Shown: positions 13,901-25,000 of the stretch, one piece after another
Numbering within the stretch: the stretch's first letter is position 1
Layout: every line of letters starts with the position of its first letter
Source: Opisthorchis felineus
Lineage: Eukaryota > Platyhelminthes > Trematoda > Opisthorchiida > Opisthorchiidae
Reading direction: 5' to 3'
Assembly (NCBI GenBank): GCA_004794785.1
Contig: SJOL01006996.1
Location: 597,444-661,443, forward strand
Length of the DNA stretch: 64,000 bases
Position numbers and translations under genes: made by a program
Notes under the pieces: generated by a model
The model's input: only the letters and a program-made list of their open reading frames with translations
What the model was told of the DNA's origin: nothing
Databases searched by the model: none

Positions 13901-14041
13901 TCAACGAAATTGGCCTTGTGCTTAAACGGATTTCGGAACTTATCTGCATGGTTATTTGATGGAAAGGTTGTCTAAAATAGCCGTACCAGTACCAGGGCAA
14001 TTATCCCTCACGAGCCCGGTGCGTTAGATAACCCAATGTGA
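7991..14041. other. six kilobases without recognisable genes
   Basis: I see no coding or RNA gene. A short imperfect inverted repeat sits at 8309-8361 (GATCCCA and TTCACACAA facing TTGTGAATC and ATGGGATC). Small frames at 9682-9894, 11825-12067, 12411-12608 and 13448-13684 resemble nothing I know and lack convincing splice context. Confidence 0.5.
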
Positions 14042-14055
14042 AATATATATATATA
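14042..14055. repeat. (AT)n microsatellite
   Basis: A short uninterrupted run of AT dinucleotides. Confidence 0.9.
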
Positions 14056-15314
14056 GCTGCTGTCAACCTGTCACATAGCTAAAACATGTGAGTATTCCCA
14101 TTAACCGGCCAAACAGCGTGCATATCTTAACGAGGCTTCTCAGCCCAAGTCTCTTCATCGATTTATGCCGTGCCGGTTCCGGGTTAGATTCACATCGAGG
14201 GCAGAGTCAGGGATGCCACTGGCGTTTTACGCGACAAGGTTATCAAGTCGGTTATTTTCGCTTCTCGTCACATAAGTAATCACCTTCTCCTTGGCCGTCT
14301 GCAAGAGGGACAGACACCCTTTTCAGAAGAAGTCTATTTCTCTGTTCTTTATAATCTTTGCTAGTATATTCCTTCGCTGTGACCTTATGACAGTCAAGTA
14401 GCACCATTTACTACTGGTCTACTATTGTCAGTGATGAAAGCAATGAGCATGATTATCGCCGTTTCTGGTTCTGCAAGTAGCACGTCGCATTCAGTAGTTA
14501 TTGCACATTTAACTAGAGTTTGAAACGGAAAAAATGTGTGTTGGTGAAATGTTCTTACTAAACGGATTGATGGCGCTCAGAAAATTTCAGTTCTGCTGCA
14601 GCTGTAAGCAGATGCACATGAAAAGTAACCAGTTGTTTTCACAAAATATTCTAAAAGCTGCGGATGAATTCATCGTAGCTCTTTTTGTAAAGAACATACC
14701 AATTATTTAAGCAATTCAGCACTTTCTTAAGAAATCAACATAGTGGTCTTCAGCGCTAGTAAAATTTCCCCCTCCCTGAGGGCGTCTTTTTACTCACGAA
14801 TGGGGTTTTAAGATGGGAAAATCGCAGGAGACAAATAAGTGTTTAAGAGGATTCCTGTGATTTCGTTAACTTATGCTCAATGTGTCGTTGCAGAGGATAT
14901 CCCAATGCATTCGCTTTGAACGCACCATATAGTGACGGTGGTTTCTTGCCTCTGGATTCATTCATTATATGCATCAAGGCCGTATGGATAAATACAATAT
15001 CTAATGTCCAAAAGTGGTCCATAAAATTTCTCGGGGAGAACAGGAGTTAAAAATTTAACAATAAATGACGAGGAGATTAAGACTGACCAACCCTGAGATA
15101 ACGTAATCTTCACCGGAAATAGTTCTTATCAAGTGAAAAAAAGCATTTAACGCAGACTTCCTCTATTTGTCCTCATTGACAAGTAACCAGAAATGACAAG
15201 CAACGAAATATTTAGCAACACCAAGAGGTGCAAGCCTGTGTGACCTCTGTTGACATAGGTAATCATTTTCCGTTTCTTCAATTGTTTTGCTCCTTGGGAA
15301 ATCAGGCTTGATAG
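14056..15314. other. gene-free stretch, nothing recognised
   Basis: No supported feature. A B-box-like word (GGGTTAGATTC, near 14180) has no matching A box upstream, so I do not call a tRNA-like element. Confidence 0.5.
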
Positions 15315-15660
15315 TTGAGGCATTTTATTATTATTTTCTTTTTTGTTTACTTAACTAAAGTACTCGCAGATTTATTATACACAAGTAAGTCAACCATATC
15401 AGGCAACCTTTTACACTTAGCTGTTCAAAATCCTTCCGTTACATTACACTACCGCAAGGGAGACAAAATCTGCAACTCAGCATCCAATTTGAAGCCCATT
15501 AAGCTGAACCCGTCCGTCTGAAATTTAAGTGTGCATAGCTACATGGTATAAGCTTTGGAAATAATCATCCACATATTTTACTGGTTACGCACAGGAACAA
15601 TACCCGGAGAAAATTATGCATCTCTTGATCGAACAGGAGTTTTTGTGACAGTATGCCCTT
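15315..15660 (+). pseudogene. decayed non-LTR reverse transcriptase, N-terminal part
   Basis: A plus-strand frame of 68 codons ends with LHYRKGDK, then about six residues, then LKPIKLNPSV. This parallels the conserved start of CR1/RTE-type RT domains, IxKKGDK followed by NYRPISLTS. After the stop at 15521 the next 45 codons in the same general reading (FGNNHPHILL, then RTGVF) resemble the following block (EKIIxxxLLxYL, then GFR). No catalytic box is preserved. No neighbouring part of the same element is visible, so this is an isolated fragment. Confidence 0.42.
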
Positions 15661-17579
15661 CAGTTTGTACATCATTCTATTTTCTAAACATTAGAATAAC
15701 GTCTTGCGATGAGGCCTAAACATTGCTTCTGGAATGAGTTTTTGCATAATGGGGGTAGTGGGGATGCGATGCAAGGTAAAACGGGTTGCATTTCATCCAG
15801 CAATAATTATACTCGAACCTCTCAGGTAGATTTTCATCCTACAATACATTCTATTTTACAACTTCGTGATTTCTTCTGAAACCTCAGTACAAAACACCAT
15901 TGAAATAAATATCATGCAAACGACCAGATATCTAGAAGCTCCTCATATTTAGTCCACCGCGACAGACTTGAATGAGCTGGGCTTTTAAATCCTTGAAGAT
16001 GTCATTTAGCCAGTAGCAACCGCACTCTCAAGCCCCAAAACCCTATGGAGTATGCTGTAAAGGAATGCTTTTCTATGAATAAACTCGGCATTGAAACGCG
16101 AGCTCACCGTTAAGTTTTAAAGGATTACTAATATAGGGTTCGACAGCGGATGGAGTACTCCTAACTGTTTCTACGGGAATGGTGAGGATTCACTAAACAG
16201 TTCATATAAGCAATTTGATAAGAATCTGAATCACCAGCTATGGTAGTATCTTGTTGCTTTTGATGTGATTGTATTAGATGGATTCTCAATCCAGTGAAGA
16301 AGCTCAAGTGTTTGATTTGCTTTTCTTAGTATTCTTCAGTTTGTTGTTGACTCTGTCCATCAGTCGAGGGTACAGTCATGTGGTCTCATCATATGATGGA
16401 ATTGCGGTCTTAACTGGATCAGTTTGCCACCCAGCAGAGAATAGTTCGCAACAATGCCACTAGCTCGCATGCGCCATCCACACTATCCGCTTCGAACAGT
16501 TTTGGTTTCCAAATCCCTCTCGCTAATGCAAAACGGACAAGCTGATTCATACCAACGATGAATTGACCTATAAAACCTACCTGCTTCAGACTATAATGCA
16601 ACCAAGGATTGTAAATTGAACTCGAAGATTTAAGCTTCAAAATTCGCTCACTACCTATATTCACTTGCAAATGTTCAAATGAACTAGCTTACACCGGGAT
16701 CTTAGCAATATTTTCTTAACCGAATTGCGCGGACAGGATGTATCCGATCAAAAACAAAGCCGTCTGGCGGGACTGATAGACGTGACTGGTTAGTTGTCGA
16801 GACGTGCGCGCATCCACCATCATTCGTTGTTTTTCTTCCAGAACTTATAGGGAAACAACAACCAGGTGACACGATAAACTGTCTAGCAGACCGTATGGTT
16901 TCGCAAACGCTCTTGTGCGAAATTAAACAAGTTCAGCCACTGGTCGATTTCTGAGCAGATTTTGATCAATTAATGGGGTTGTCAGTTCTCCAGTTACGCA
17001 GACAGACAGATACTGAGAGCAGTGAAATGTTTTTGACAGGGGTCATCAGTTCTAATGCCGCGGGGCATCTTTTCTTCAAGGGACTGCTGTCCTTATCGAA
17101 GTTTTTACGTTGCTGAGCAAAAAAGTAAACTTGTCAGTTCCTCCACAAGGAGCATTTTCGCAGGCTTGATACTACTACATCTTTTTTCAATCAAACTACA
17201 TTCGTAGTGTAGAATTTCACAATACAATTGCATTCCAACACAAGTCTTTGAATGATTTTAGGTTTTAAATTAAAACAGTTACTTTTGACCTGCTCTAGGC
17301 AGCCTAAGCTTAGAAGGTTTATTTCCAATAGCTGCTTTCCGTAATCTGTGGTCTGAAGCATGTAACCGAAATATCTTTTCTTCCAAGCTAGAACAATTGG
17401 ATTTTGAAAAGTGCAAGACAGCAAATTTAGTTTACTTCTTCGGGGATAAAGTACTTTTATTCCGATTCAATTTTTCGACCCAGAACTAAAAATGCTGAGA
17501 AAAAAGTTTATCACTTTACTTTATGAGCAAGAGATAGCTTAGGAATGTAGGCGCTTCTCCCCCAACCTTAGCATCTCAA
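15661..17579. other. gene-free stretch, nothing recognised
   Basis: No feature I can support. Frames at 16278-16463 (plus) and 16419-16670 (minus) overlap each other and resemble no family. Confidence 0.5.
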
Positions 17580-17714
17580 CAGTTCCCGTCTAGGCTTGGG
17601 CAACCTGGCACTTTCTCAGCCCCCGTGCTCCTACGGGTGGCACGGTAGCTATGCACCAAAAGTGTTTTACAGCTGAAAGGTTATTATTATTATTATTACT
17701 ATTATTATTATTAT
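17580..17714 (+). mobile_element. SINE 3' half with (TTA)n tail
   Basis: Positions 17590-17680 match the 3' half of the SINE at 31305-31464 read in its own direction: GGCTTGGGCAACCTGGCA, CTCAGCCCCCGTG, GGTGGCACGGTAGC, GCACCAAAAGTG, then GCTGAAAGG. The tRNA-like head is missing or unrecognisable. The element runs straight into a TTA trinucleotide array (17681-17714, one interruption TTACTA), as expected if the family primes or grows on a short simple-repeat 3' tail. Truncation at the 5' end is typical of LINE-mobilised SINEs. Confidence 0.6.
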
Positions 17715-18359
17715 CTAGGTCAATTCATACTCTACGAGTGCACTTAACCATCATACAATGAGCTCAGTAGCAATTTGTGTACGATCGAGTAACACAGCTT
17801 TCACGCCCTCTGAAATGAGAGACCAAACGTTGCTTTACACTGAGGTGATTTTAAATACCAAAGCGCTGTTAAGTGGCACGACGATAAATCACATGAATGC
17901 CCAAGTTGGACCAAACGTTTAAAGAATGTGATATACACCCTGGTGCTTCTCAAAGCCCCATAATTTTGAAGCGCAATGTGTCTCTCTTTATAAGGTTCCA
18001 GATGACCATTGGTGACTTATTAGAGTCGTGGATATATTCGAGTGGATATGTGCTCGAACCGTTGTACGGACTTGCAACTCTCTCTCTCAGATGGCTTACA
18101 CGGCTTTCCTGCATTCCGTTGTGTCTGTCGTATAAGATAATTTTGAAATAGAACTTAATGGAACCAGTAAACAGACTGAACCACACTTGCTTGATCCTGA
18201 CAGGGAGTCCCGTGCTCCTCATGCGGACGGCCTGCACTAGGAGATCGACACCATATCGGATTGTGAATAAAAGTCGAAGAGTGCTTACAAGCGGCAAAGT
18301 AAAAGAGAGTTAAAGAGAAGTTTTCAGTGGATAGATAACTTTGATAGATCAGAATTCTG
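17715..18359. other. gene-free stretch, nothing recognised
   Basis: Overlapping frames on both strands (17897-18151 plus, 17950-18297 minus) show no known motif. I see no repeat match. Confidence 0.45.
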
Positions 18360-18580
18360 CTTCACTTGAAATCATAAACGAAATGTTCAAATGGGATTCA
18401 AGTGAGTCTCTCGTTAAAGCCAGATTGGTGTGCAAGTGAGTCTGTTTCACAAATTGCGCCAAATTCGATTTGAGTTTGACGGAAGATCATTAAATTCTTC
18501 TATCTGTTGGGTCCGAAGAAAGGCGAAGGCCGTCGAAGGGTTCTTAGCAAACCTATGAGTAGTATATTCGGTAGAGACAC
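18360..18580 (+). repeat. hammerhead-type dispersed repeat, degraded
   Basis: This is a plus-strand copy of the family seen at 52690-53222. Segment A is kept as TTCAAGTGAGTCTCTCGTTAA, split by changes, with GTGTGCAAGTGAGT. The spacer reads ACAAATTGCGCCAAATTCG. Segment B follows with TTTGACGGAA and then the ribozyme core near 18504. The tail GCAAACCTATGAGTAGTA matches the segment that follows the cleavage site in the other copies. Confidence 0.55.
18496..18566 (+). ncRNA. hammerhead ribozyme-like motif, degenerate
   Basis: The core reads CTGTTGGG (18504-18511), a TCC-GAAGAA-AGG hairpin, CGAAGG (18524-18529) and GTC (18532-18534). Compared with CTGATGAG and CGAAAC, several essential bases are changed. 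The helix III loop is also deleted, since only two bases separate CGAAGG and GTC. The segment after the cleavage site (GAAGGG, TTCTTAGCAA, CCTATGAGTAGT) is well kept. It could not cleave. Confidence 0.4.
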
Positions 18581-18672
18581 GTTGGGCCAACTTTCAAAAA
18601 CTTGTGATTCAGTCTATTTCTGGAAGCTTCCGAGCGTTTTTGGAACGCCTCGCACTAGCGTAGAAGTGCGGG

Positions 18673-18714
18673 GTAATTCGATAAATAAGTAAGTAAATAA
18701 GTAATTCGATAAAT
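18673..18714. repeat. 14-bp direct repeat around an AAGT-rich run
   Basis: GTAATTCGATAAAT occurs at 18673-18686 and again at 18701-18714, with an AAGT/AAAT run between. The pattern fits replication slippage. Confidence 0.75.
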
Positions 18715-18929
18715 GCGAGCGGAAAGTTTAGCTGCTTTTGACTGTGATGTTTCAGACGATATACAGACGCACTACTCACAAAGTGCTTCATTATGCGTCC
18801 ATTTCACATCACCTACTGAAGTCGATATACACATCAGTTTTCGGTTATCCTAGGCTAGATTGATTGTTTTAGCTAGTTTATATTCAACTGTTTTGAGTTC
18901 GAATGACATTGCGGACGTTCTCTGTAGTT

Positions 18930-19870
18930 ACTGGGGCTACCGGAACTTCCTTGCTAACCAATTCTTCTCTACGTGGTTGTCATCCACCATTTCCAGTGTT
19001 CTGGTGTTTCCCTAGTATGAATTTAGCCCTTTTGGGGAAGGGTCGCTTTTTTGCCTTTCTAAGTTCTATTCCAAGTTTTTCTGTCCTCCCCTCTTCTCTC
19101 CAGTTGTACAGTACTACATGATCTGACAAACTGATCAACAACTGAAGATAGATTTCGACCAAATATCAGCACGAATGAGCGCTGATTTTAACAAAACTAT
19201 TAGCCCCTTTCTCTGTCAGCTGCTTTCTCAGTCCGACTGTTGCTTACTGTGGAGCCATTTACCCGCAAGTACTAGTGATTTTTCCAAGTGTGTTCGGCGC
19301 ACAGTACTTGCAAATCCTGAACTTTTTATATTAAACTGTTCTCCTCTGTCAGTTAGAGTGATCTCTGTTACCCACTGGTTTGCTCGAATGTGGCACAGTG
19401 CTACTTCGCTGATCACATTTCCCCATCGCTCCGCTACGGCTGTCACCTCGACCCACCGAAGTGTCCGACGGTTACAACAGAGCACTATTCGTCACAGATG
19501 TGGTCCCCATGACACCTCTTGACAAAAACTCCCGGTTTCTGACACAAGTCCTGTTTCCATATGGTGATTTGCCCATTCCGCGGATGTTACTGATTGTATG
19601 TCATGGTAAATCCCTTTAGATCTTTGTCATCCTGGCCGGTATATCCTCTGCCAAATAAAGTCGTATGTTCTTGGTTATCCTGTACGTCCCATCCTATGAC
19701 ATCTGGTGATAATCTTTTCTCCTAAACCAATATGTATGACTGTCAAATAACCTCCGAAACATCATGTCAGCTTTGTGAAACTCAGTCTTTCCCCATGTTT
19801 CCGAAAGCTATCACGTTTTTAATTGCCTCCTTGCCCTTCGTAAGCCTTCTATTCGTCAAAATGGCCACAA
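18930..19870 (-). mobile_element. Ty3-type LTR retrotransposon relic, integrase region
   Basis: On the minus strand, 19228-19485 reads TLRWVEVTAV, then about 22 residues, then ITLTDRGEQF. This is the integrase catalytic-core pattern (RWPEA..., ITTDRGxQF) of Ty3 elements, most like CsRn1-type elements of flukes. The next block, AGKWLHSKQQ, sits where NGxxERxHRQLK belongs and has lost the catalytic glutamate. Further along (18990-19120), NWREEGRTEKLGIEL parallels NWxExLPLVLLGIR. Upstream (19782-19870), KGKEAIKNV, then FGNMGKD resembles the zinc-domain block before the core (HPGxxAxxKLxxxRFVWPxM). Stops and frame changes break it throughout. I see no LTRs or other domains nearby. Confidence 0.6.
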
Positions 19871-21356
19871 GTGTCCCTTGGGCTGATGTTTGGAATCTCC
19901 GCTGTAGGTGCTTTTCGCTCAAAGACTGACTGTTAGTAGTCACTACTAGCAAAACAAAATCCGGCACTACGAGAACTTTTGACAGCCAAAGTTTTTGTTG
20001 GCTGACGGGACAGTGACAGTTTGATTTCGAGTCAGCTAATTCAGAAGGGAAAATATTCGTGACTAAGAGCGGGGAACTTATACTCATTATAATGATCATG
20101 CGTTGTGCTGACTGTATCGGCAGCATGTGCCTTGGTAAAGCTATGCAGTATGCACGTGATGCGAACATGTTACGCAACCTGGCCAGATCGATGGCGATCA
20201 TGAGGAACCTACACATTTTAGGCCTAGTATGTCTGAATGTTGAACAAGCAAGCTAATTATTTAAATCCATTGCAGCTTGTCGAGTGATGCCGAGTGTTCC
20301 ACTGATAAAAATATGTGTTGTTTGACTGGAATTTATTGACACTGGTGCAGATTTTCTAAAACGAAACAAAACTGTTTGTGTAACCTTAGTCTACATTATA
20401 TTTAGAGTGTATTCCGGAGCATTTGGAAGTATGATAGCTTGAAGCTAACAGTTCACTTTCTTATAAATACAATCGTAGTATATACTACGTCTGATCTCGA
20501 GTAAACACCTGTTTTGTAATATGAAAACATCTTGAATAGGACGTTCTGTCGTTAGAGAAATGAGGAACAAAAAGTGCATCACGCATTTACCATCACTTCG
20601 AATGGAATGGAAACAACAACTTCTAAACTCTCGCAAATGTAGGACTGAGACCAACTAGAGAAGCCGTCTAAAATCCATTGATCTTTGTCATCCAGCTAAA
20701 CAAAATCGAGCGGATTTAGTGTCACTTGGCTACGTGCGAATGAAAGCCATTAAGATATGTAACTTGTTGTATTATATAGCTTATTAAGTATGTACTTTAC
20801 TATGTATGTGTCTTTATGTGCTTTTCACATAGGTAAATTTGAAAGAATAGCGACAGAAACAACCGTCGGGAAGTGGATATTGATGGAATGAACACCCGTT
20901 GCCTCGTCTCCAGTTCAAACAATAGAAACAACAACATTGTTGTAACACCGAGATGTCCTAATGATTGATTATTCATAAGAAGTCAAGGCTAAATAACCAG
21001 TCACACCAAGTCCAGTTTGCTCTAGAAATGTTGCTGGATACTGAAGAAAAATAAATCAGCTGTACTTTTGTTATCACCCATAGTTTATGCCATTCCACCA
21101 ATAAATCTAGTTCAGTGACCTGAAGTGTCTGCTCTTCGTAAGCTAATGAAGGCAGCAGAAATTTGCGTTCTTCTTGGTTCATATAGGGGAAGCTAATCTC
21201 TGGGCCGGATTTATATTGTGATTGGGTGTAGTCACAGCCACTCAAGTGGTCCTGAGGATTCCAACAGAGTGATCCACCATTGTTCAAGACGAAAATTAAG
21301 TTTGATTACTCCTCCGGTTGATGGACTAATCAAGGCCAGTTGCTAGTCCTGTTCAC
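19871..21356. other. gene-free stretch, nothing recognised
   Basis: The upper part of a 144-codon minus frame (to 20216) could in principle continue the element at 18.9-19.9 kb, but I recognise no RT or RNase H block in it. The 104-codon minus frame at 20973-21287 resembles nothing I know. Confidence 0.45.
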
Positions 21357-21800
21357 CGTTGCTGCAACTTACTCGTGGACCTTTGGTTTGTTCACTGAGT
21401 TGGGCAATATGGTTGTTTGATCTGCGCTCGGTGTGAGATTATCATTGGGTTAAGTCAAAGTGCGTTGAGTTTGGAAGTATGCGGCTGTTGCGCGTGCGTG
21501 GATGGATATGAGGTCTACTCAGCCAGGTTGGTCTTACCGATAATTGGTCGTCAGCATGGGTATTCCTATTCAACCAAAAAAGCCAATGGGGATGCTCATC
21601 CAAAGGACCAATAATCGGTTAAGGTTAAACTGGGTGAACAGATCCTACATTCACCCACGTACGCGCAACAGGCACAAACCTCAACGCACTTCCACTCAAA
21701 GTAGTGGTGATGTCCCCTCCACTGGTGATAGAAATTTCGCAACCAAATTGCCGAACTCAGTGAACAAACTAGCGACCATCGTTACAACCTCAGCTACCGA
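21357..21800. repeat. large imperfect foldback (inverted repeat)
   Basis: The two halves are imperfect reverse complements around a centre near 21578. Pairs include TTTGTTCACTGAGTTGGGCA (from 21387) with TGCCGAACTCAGTGAACAAA (to 21769), GTGCGTTGAG with CTCAACGCAC, TGTTGCGCGTGCGTGG with CCACGTACGCGCAACA, and ACCGATAATTGGTC with GACCAATAATCGGT. Each arm is about 195 bp and there is almost no spacer. A transcript would form a long hairpin. I see no terminal transposase motif or clear target duplication. It may be a head-to-head pair of one repeat or a MITE-like foldback. Differences between the arms show it is not a recent duplication. Confidence 0.75.
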
Positions 21801-22008
21801 TATTCTGCTCAGCTGCATACATACTTGTGCCAGCTCAAGTAAATGTTGAAAAAAAAGTATTTCTTGTTTTGTTTCGTTATAAAGCGTTCCGTCTGGGGTG
21901 CATTCGGTAGTCAGATAAAAGAGGAAAATTTGTTTGATACTGACATTCATATCAATATGAGTACATTTCATGCCACTTTGGCTTCCTGAAGAATTCGTTC
22001 CGTAGATG

Positions 22009-22082
22009 ACTTAACCCCGCTCTATTCAGTGCTCATTAGGTTTCTCTTCAAATTGTCACTGTCCCAGTCGGGTTCAAATCCT
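22009..22082 (+). other. possible tRNA-like (pol III promoter) remnant
   Basis: GGTTCAAATCC (about 22072-22082) fits the B-box consensus exactly. About 60 bases upstream AGATGACTTA resembles the A-box start of the SINE in this window (AGATGGCTTAGTGG), and ATTCAGTG follows as in the SINE head. The middle does not align well and no body follows. It may be an old SINE head or a coincidence. Confidence 0.25.
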
Positions 22083-25000
22083 CCTTATAACCTTTTCAGC
22101 GGGAGATTGGATACAGAGTGCAAGAAGTTCAGCTGGCTTAGAACGAGTTAAAATTGCATAGGGGCCTCGCCCCAGTATTTTGTGCTACACCAAGTTAAGC
22201 GACTCGTTCATGTACGTGTTCGGACCATCCATATGTGGGACAGCATCTGGATTTCACGTCCTAAATCAAAATTTTTATGTAAAAGTGCAAAATTTGGTGC
22301 AGTGCGCAGCCGCCACCAGCGTGATTAGAAGATGAACTGATAATGAAATTGCCGAAGAGAACCGGTGACCACCATTATCTTAACTTTCGCCAGTCTCGCG
22401 CGTAAAACTATTCGCAGTTTTGGTGGAACAGCACGGTAACCAGCCTAATCACGATATTGTGACAACTACTGTAGCAATCACCTCATTTTTCAGTCATTGA
22501 TTATTCAATACCATTGAACCTGACAACAAGGTCAAGTGTTGCTTCCATTGTTTCGTCGACTTAACTGACAAGCACGTGCCAATCATGTTACACTGCACTT
22601 CATCGCGGATGCTGTTCCTTTAGTTACTATAAAGTTTTTGCGAACCAGATGACGGGTTTGTGATTTAACTTAAGCGACGGGGTATTTTTACCGTTATTCG
22701 AAAGTTTATCACTTCCGAGCTAATTCCGTGAGGATCACACGGTAGCACTAGTGTGACTTGCCCAGATTAGGTCAAGTCTTTTTCTCTCATAAACGTATGG
22801 GGATCAGTAACGCAACTGGCACTGTTGCCTACAAGACTAGACTCCCGTGCCGGATTGCGTGAGGTGGATAGCGTCAATAACTGCAAGTTGGCCCTAATGT
22901 TTCTAGGTTTTATTTGCATGGGGCCAAAACATTCCTCCATTGTGTTAATGATGAACATGCTTTTCATGCTTTCCTTTGTACGTGGATGCCCTTCGCATTT
23001 ATTAGTAGGCAAGCAAATGACGCCCCAACTCACCAGCGACGTGAGAACAAGAGTGAGTGGCCATAATTTTACCTCATCATAGCTGCATTGTACCATGTGG
23101 TGCATGATGTTACTATAGCATCGGTTGCGTCGAAAGTATTCATGACCGTGGAGGGTTTGATCCAGCAAGTAATGGAAGCAGTGACCCCTTGCGGTTGTCA
23201 AGGCGGATTGTTGAGACATAAAAACAGCGTAAGTAAAGAGATAAGTGAATCTGGAAAAGGTCAGTAAAACGGAAGGAATCTAGTTCACGATTAGTCCGAC
23301 AGGAGGGAATTAGTGGACTTTTGGAGCACAAGCGGATCTTCGCCGGGTTCAACGTTGCCCTTATTATGCCTTAAATGAACGTCACACTAACTAAATTGGT
23401 TTACGGAATCAGAAAACTTTATCCGCTCCAGTTTAATTGACTGGCACCGCCAGCCTCCCACCAAGTCAAGTGCTGATGGTATAGCACGCACCATGGACAT
23501 CAGCCAGTCGGAAAGGTTAATCTACAAGAAGCCATCAAAGCACGGGACAGTTATGGACAGAAGAGCTTTGCGCGCGACCATGCGGTGCCGTGACGCTCAC
23601 TGCGCTTACATATATATGACTGCCCAATTAGGCTTTAAGATATCTAAGTGCACTGCAAGAGGTAATTTTACGTTTGGCATGCTTACAGAGTGCCACATTC
23701 AGTTTGTTCATTCCTGCAAAGGTGTCGAAGCTCAGCTTCGTGTAAACTGCACAGGTAGATTGAGAACTGCATTCGCCAACTAACTGGTGGCTTCAAAATA
23801 AATACTCTCATCTGCACGCGGACTTGGTTTTGACAGGAGATTCAAATGAATCCAGCCGATGGTTTATTGGTTAATGTTCGTAGAACCGGGGAATCTCGCA
23901 GCCTATTGGAAACTAGGTGGTACTTTAATTTCGACCTATTTCGAACCAAAGTGGATAAAATAATTAAAAAGTTGCCCCTGACAGAACATATTCTCTTTTT
24001 TTGAAAACTGATGCCAAAGGTTTCGAATTTATTTGATAATCAGACTGAGGCGATCGGAGTATTGATTGACGAGTCAGTACTGCGAATTTTCGAACAAATA
24101 TTTCCGTTTTGTTGTGTAACCTAAACTCAAGTGAGTTTATGTTCCTACATTTGAAGAATTAGGGAGGTTATTAGAATAATTTTGGGGAAATTAGAGGAAA
24201 ACCCGCATGTATTTTCACTAATTCATCCAATCAAAGCAAATTGGTCCACTTATCTGTTCATCGCCTACCTATTCATCCATATGATTTGGACGATCCATCC
24301 GAAATAGCAGTGATTCCTCTTATGACCAGTGTTCCGCAACACAAGACTGAAGAGCCTTGTTTAGATTCGAATCACATTTTTTCGCCCATGTAAGGACTAA
24401 TAGCATATAAATATTTGGAAGTCTCCAATACTAATGTTTCGACGATAGATTTCACTTATGACGATACCTATCTGACGAATCTGCTAATTAAACGGTAACA
24501 GTGGCTCTTTGGCTTGTAAGGCTTAGGTCGAAAGACAGTTCCGCATTTTACAGAATGTACAGGGTTGACAGACATGCGCTTTTGAGTACGTTTGTTCACT
24601 GACCCTTGAGTACTCTGTAATTAGATGTGAGTTCTCGCGTTTTGATTCTTCGACAAACAGCCTTGCTGTAAAATGGTCATTTCCCACGTGTTTCGATTAC
24701 ATTTCCCTAGGGCGAGCACATGTGAAAGTTTTTATCCGCAGAATCGATGTCAGGAGGTTAATCCGTCAGAAGTATGGAAGCGGAAACTCTTAATCGCAGA
24801 ATGACTGTCCGAAACTCATTGGAGTAAGACACAGGCTCATGAATCGTTGGGTAGTGCATAAATGGAACATCGCGTCAAAGTGTGATTGAAATGTCAACCC
24901 AGTATGTTCGTAGCACCGCATGTGCACGATCTTCACCTCAGGACAGGTTGTTTTACCAGAGAAGCGGTCATATTTCCCATTCGCTGAAGCAGGTTTCCCG

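Noticed and set aside
22767..23219. Minus frame of 150 codons
   Set aside because: No recognisable domain; an overlapping 85-codon plus frame shows that the region is simply stop-poor.
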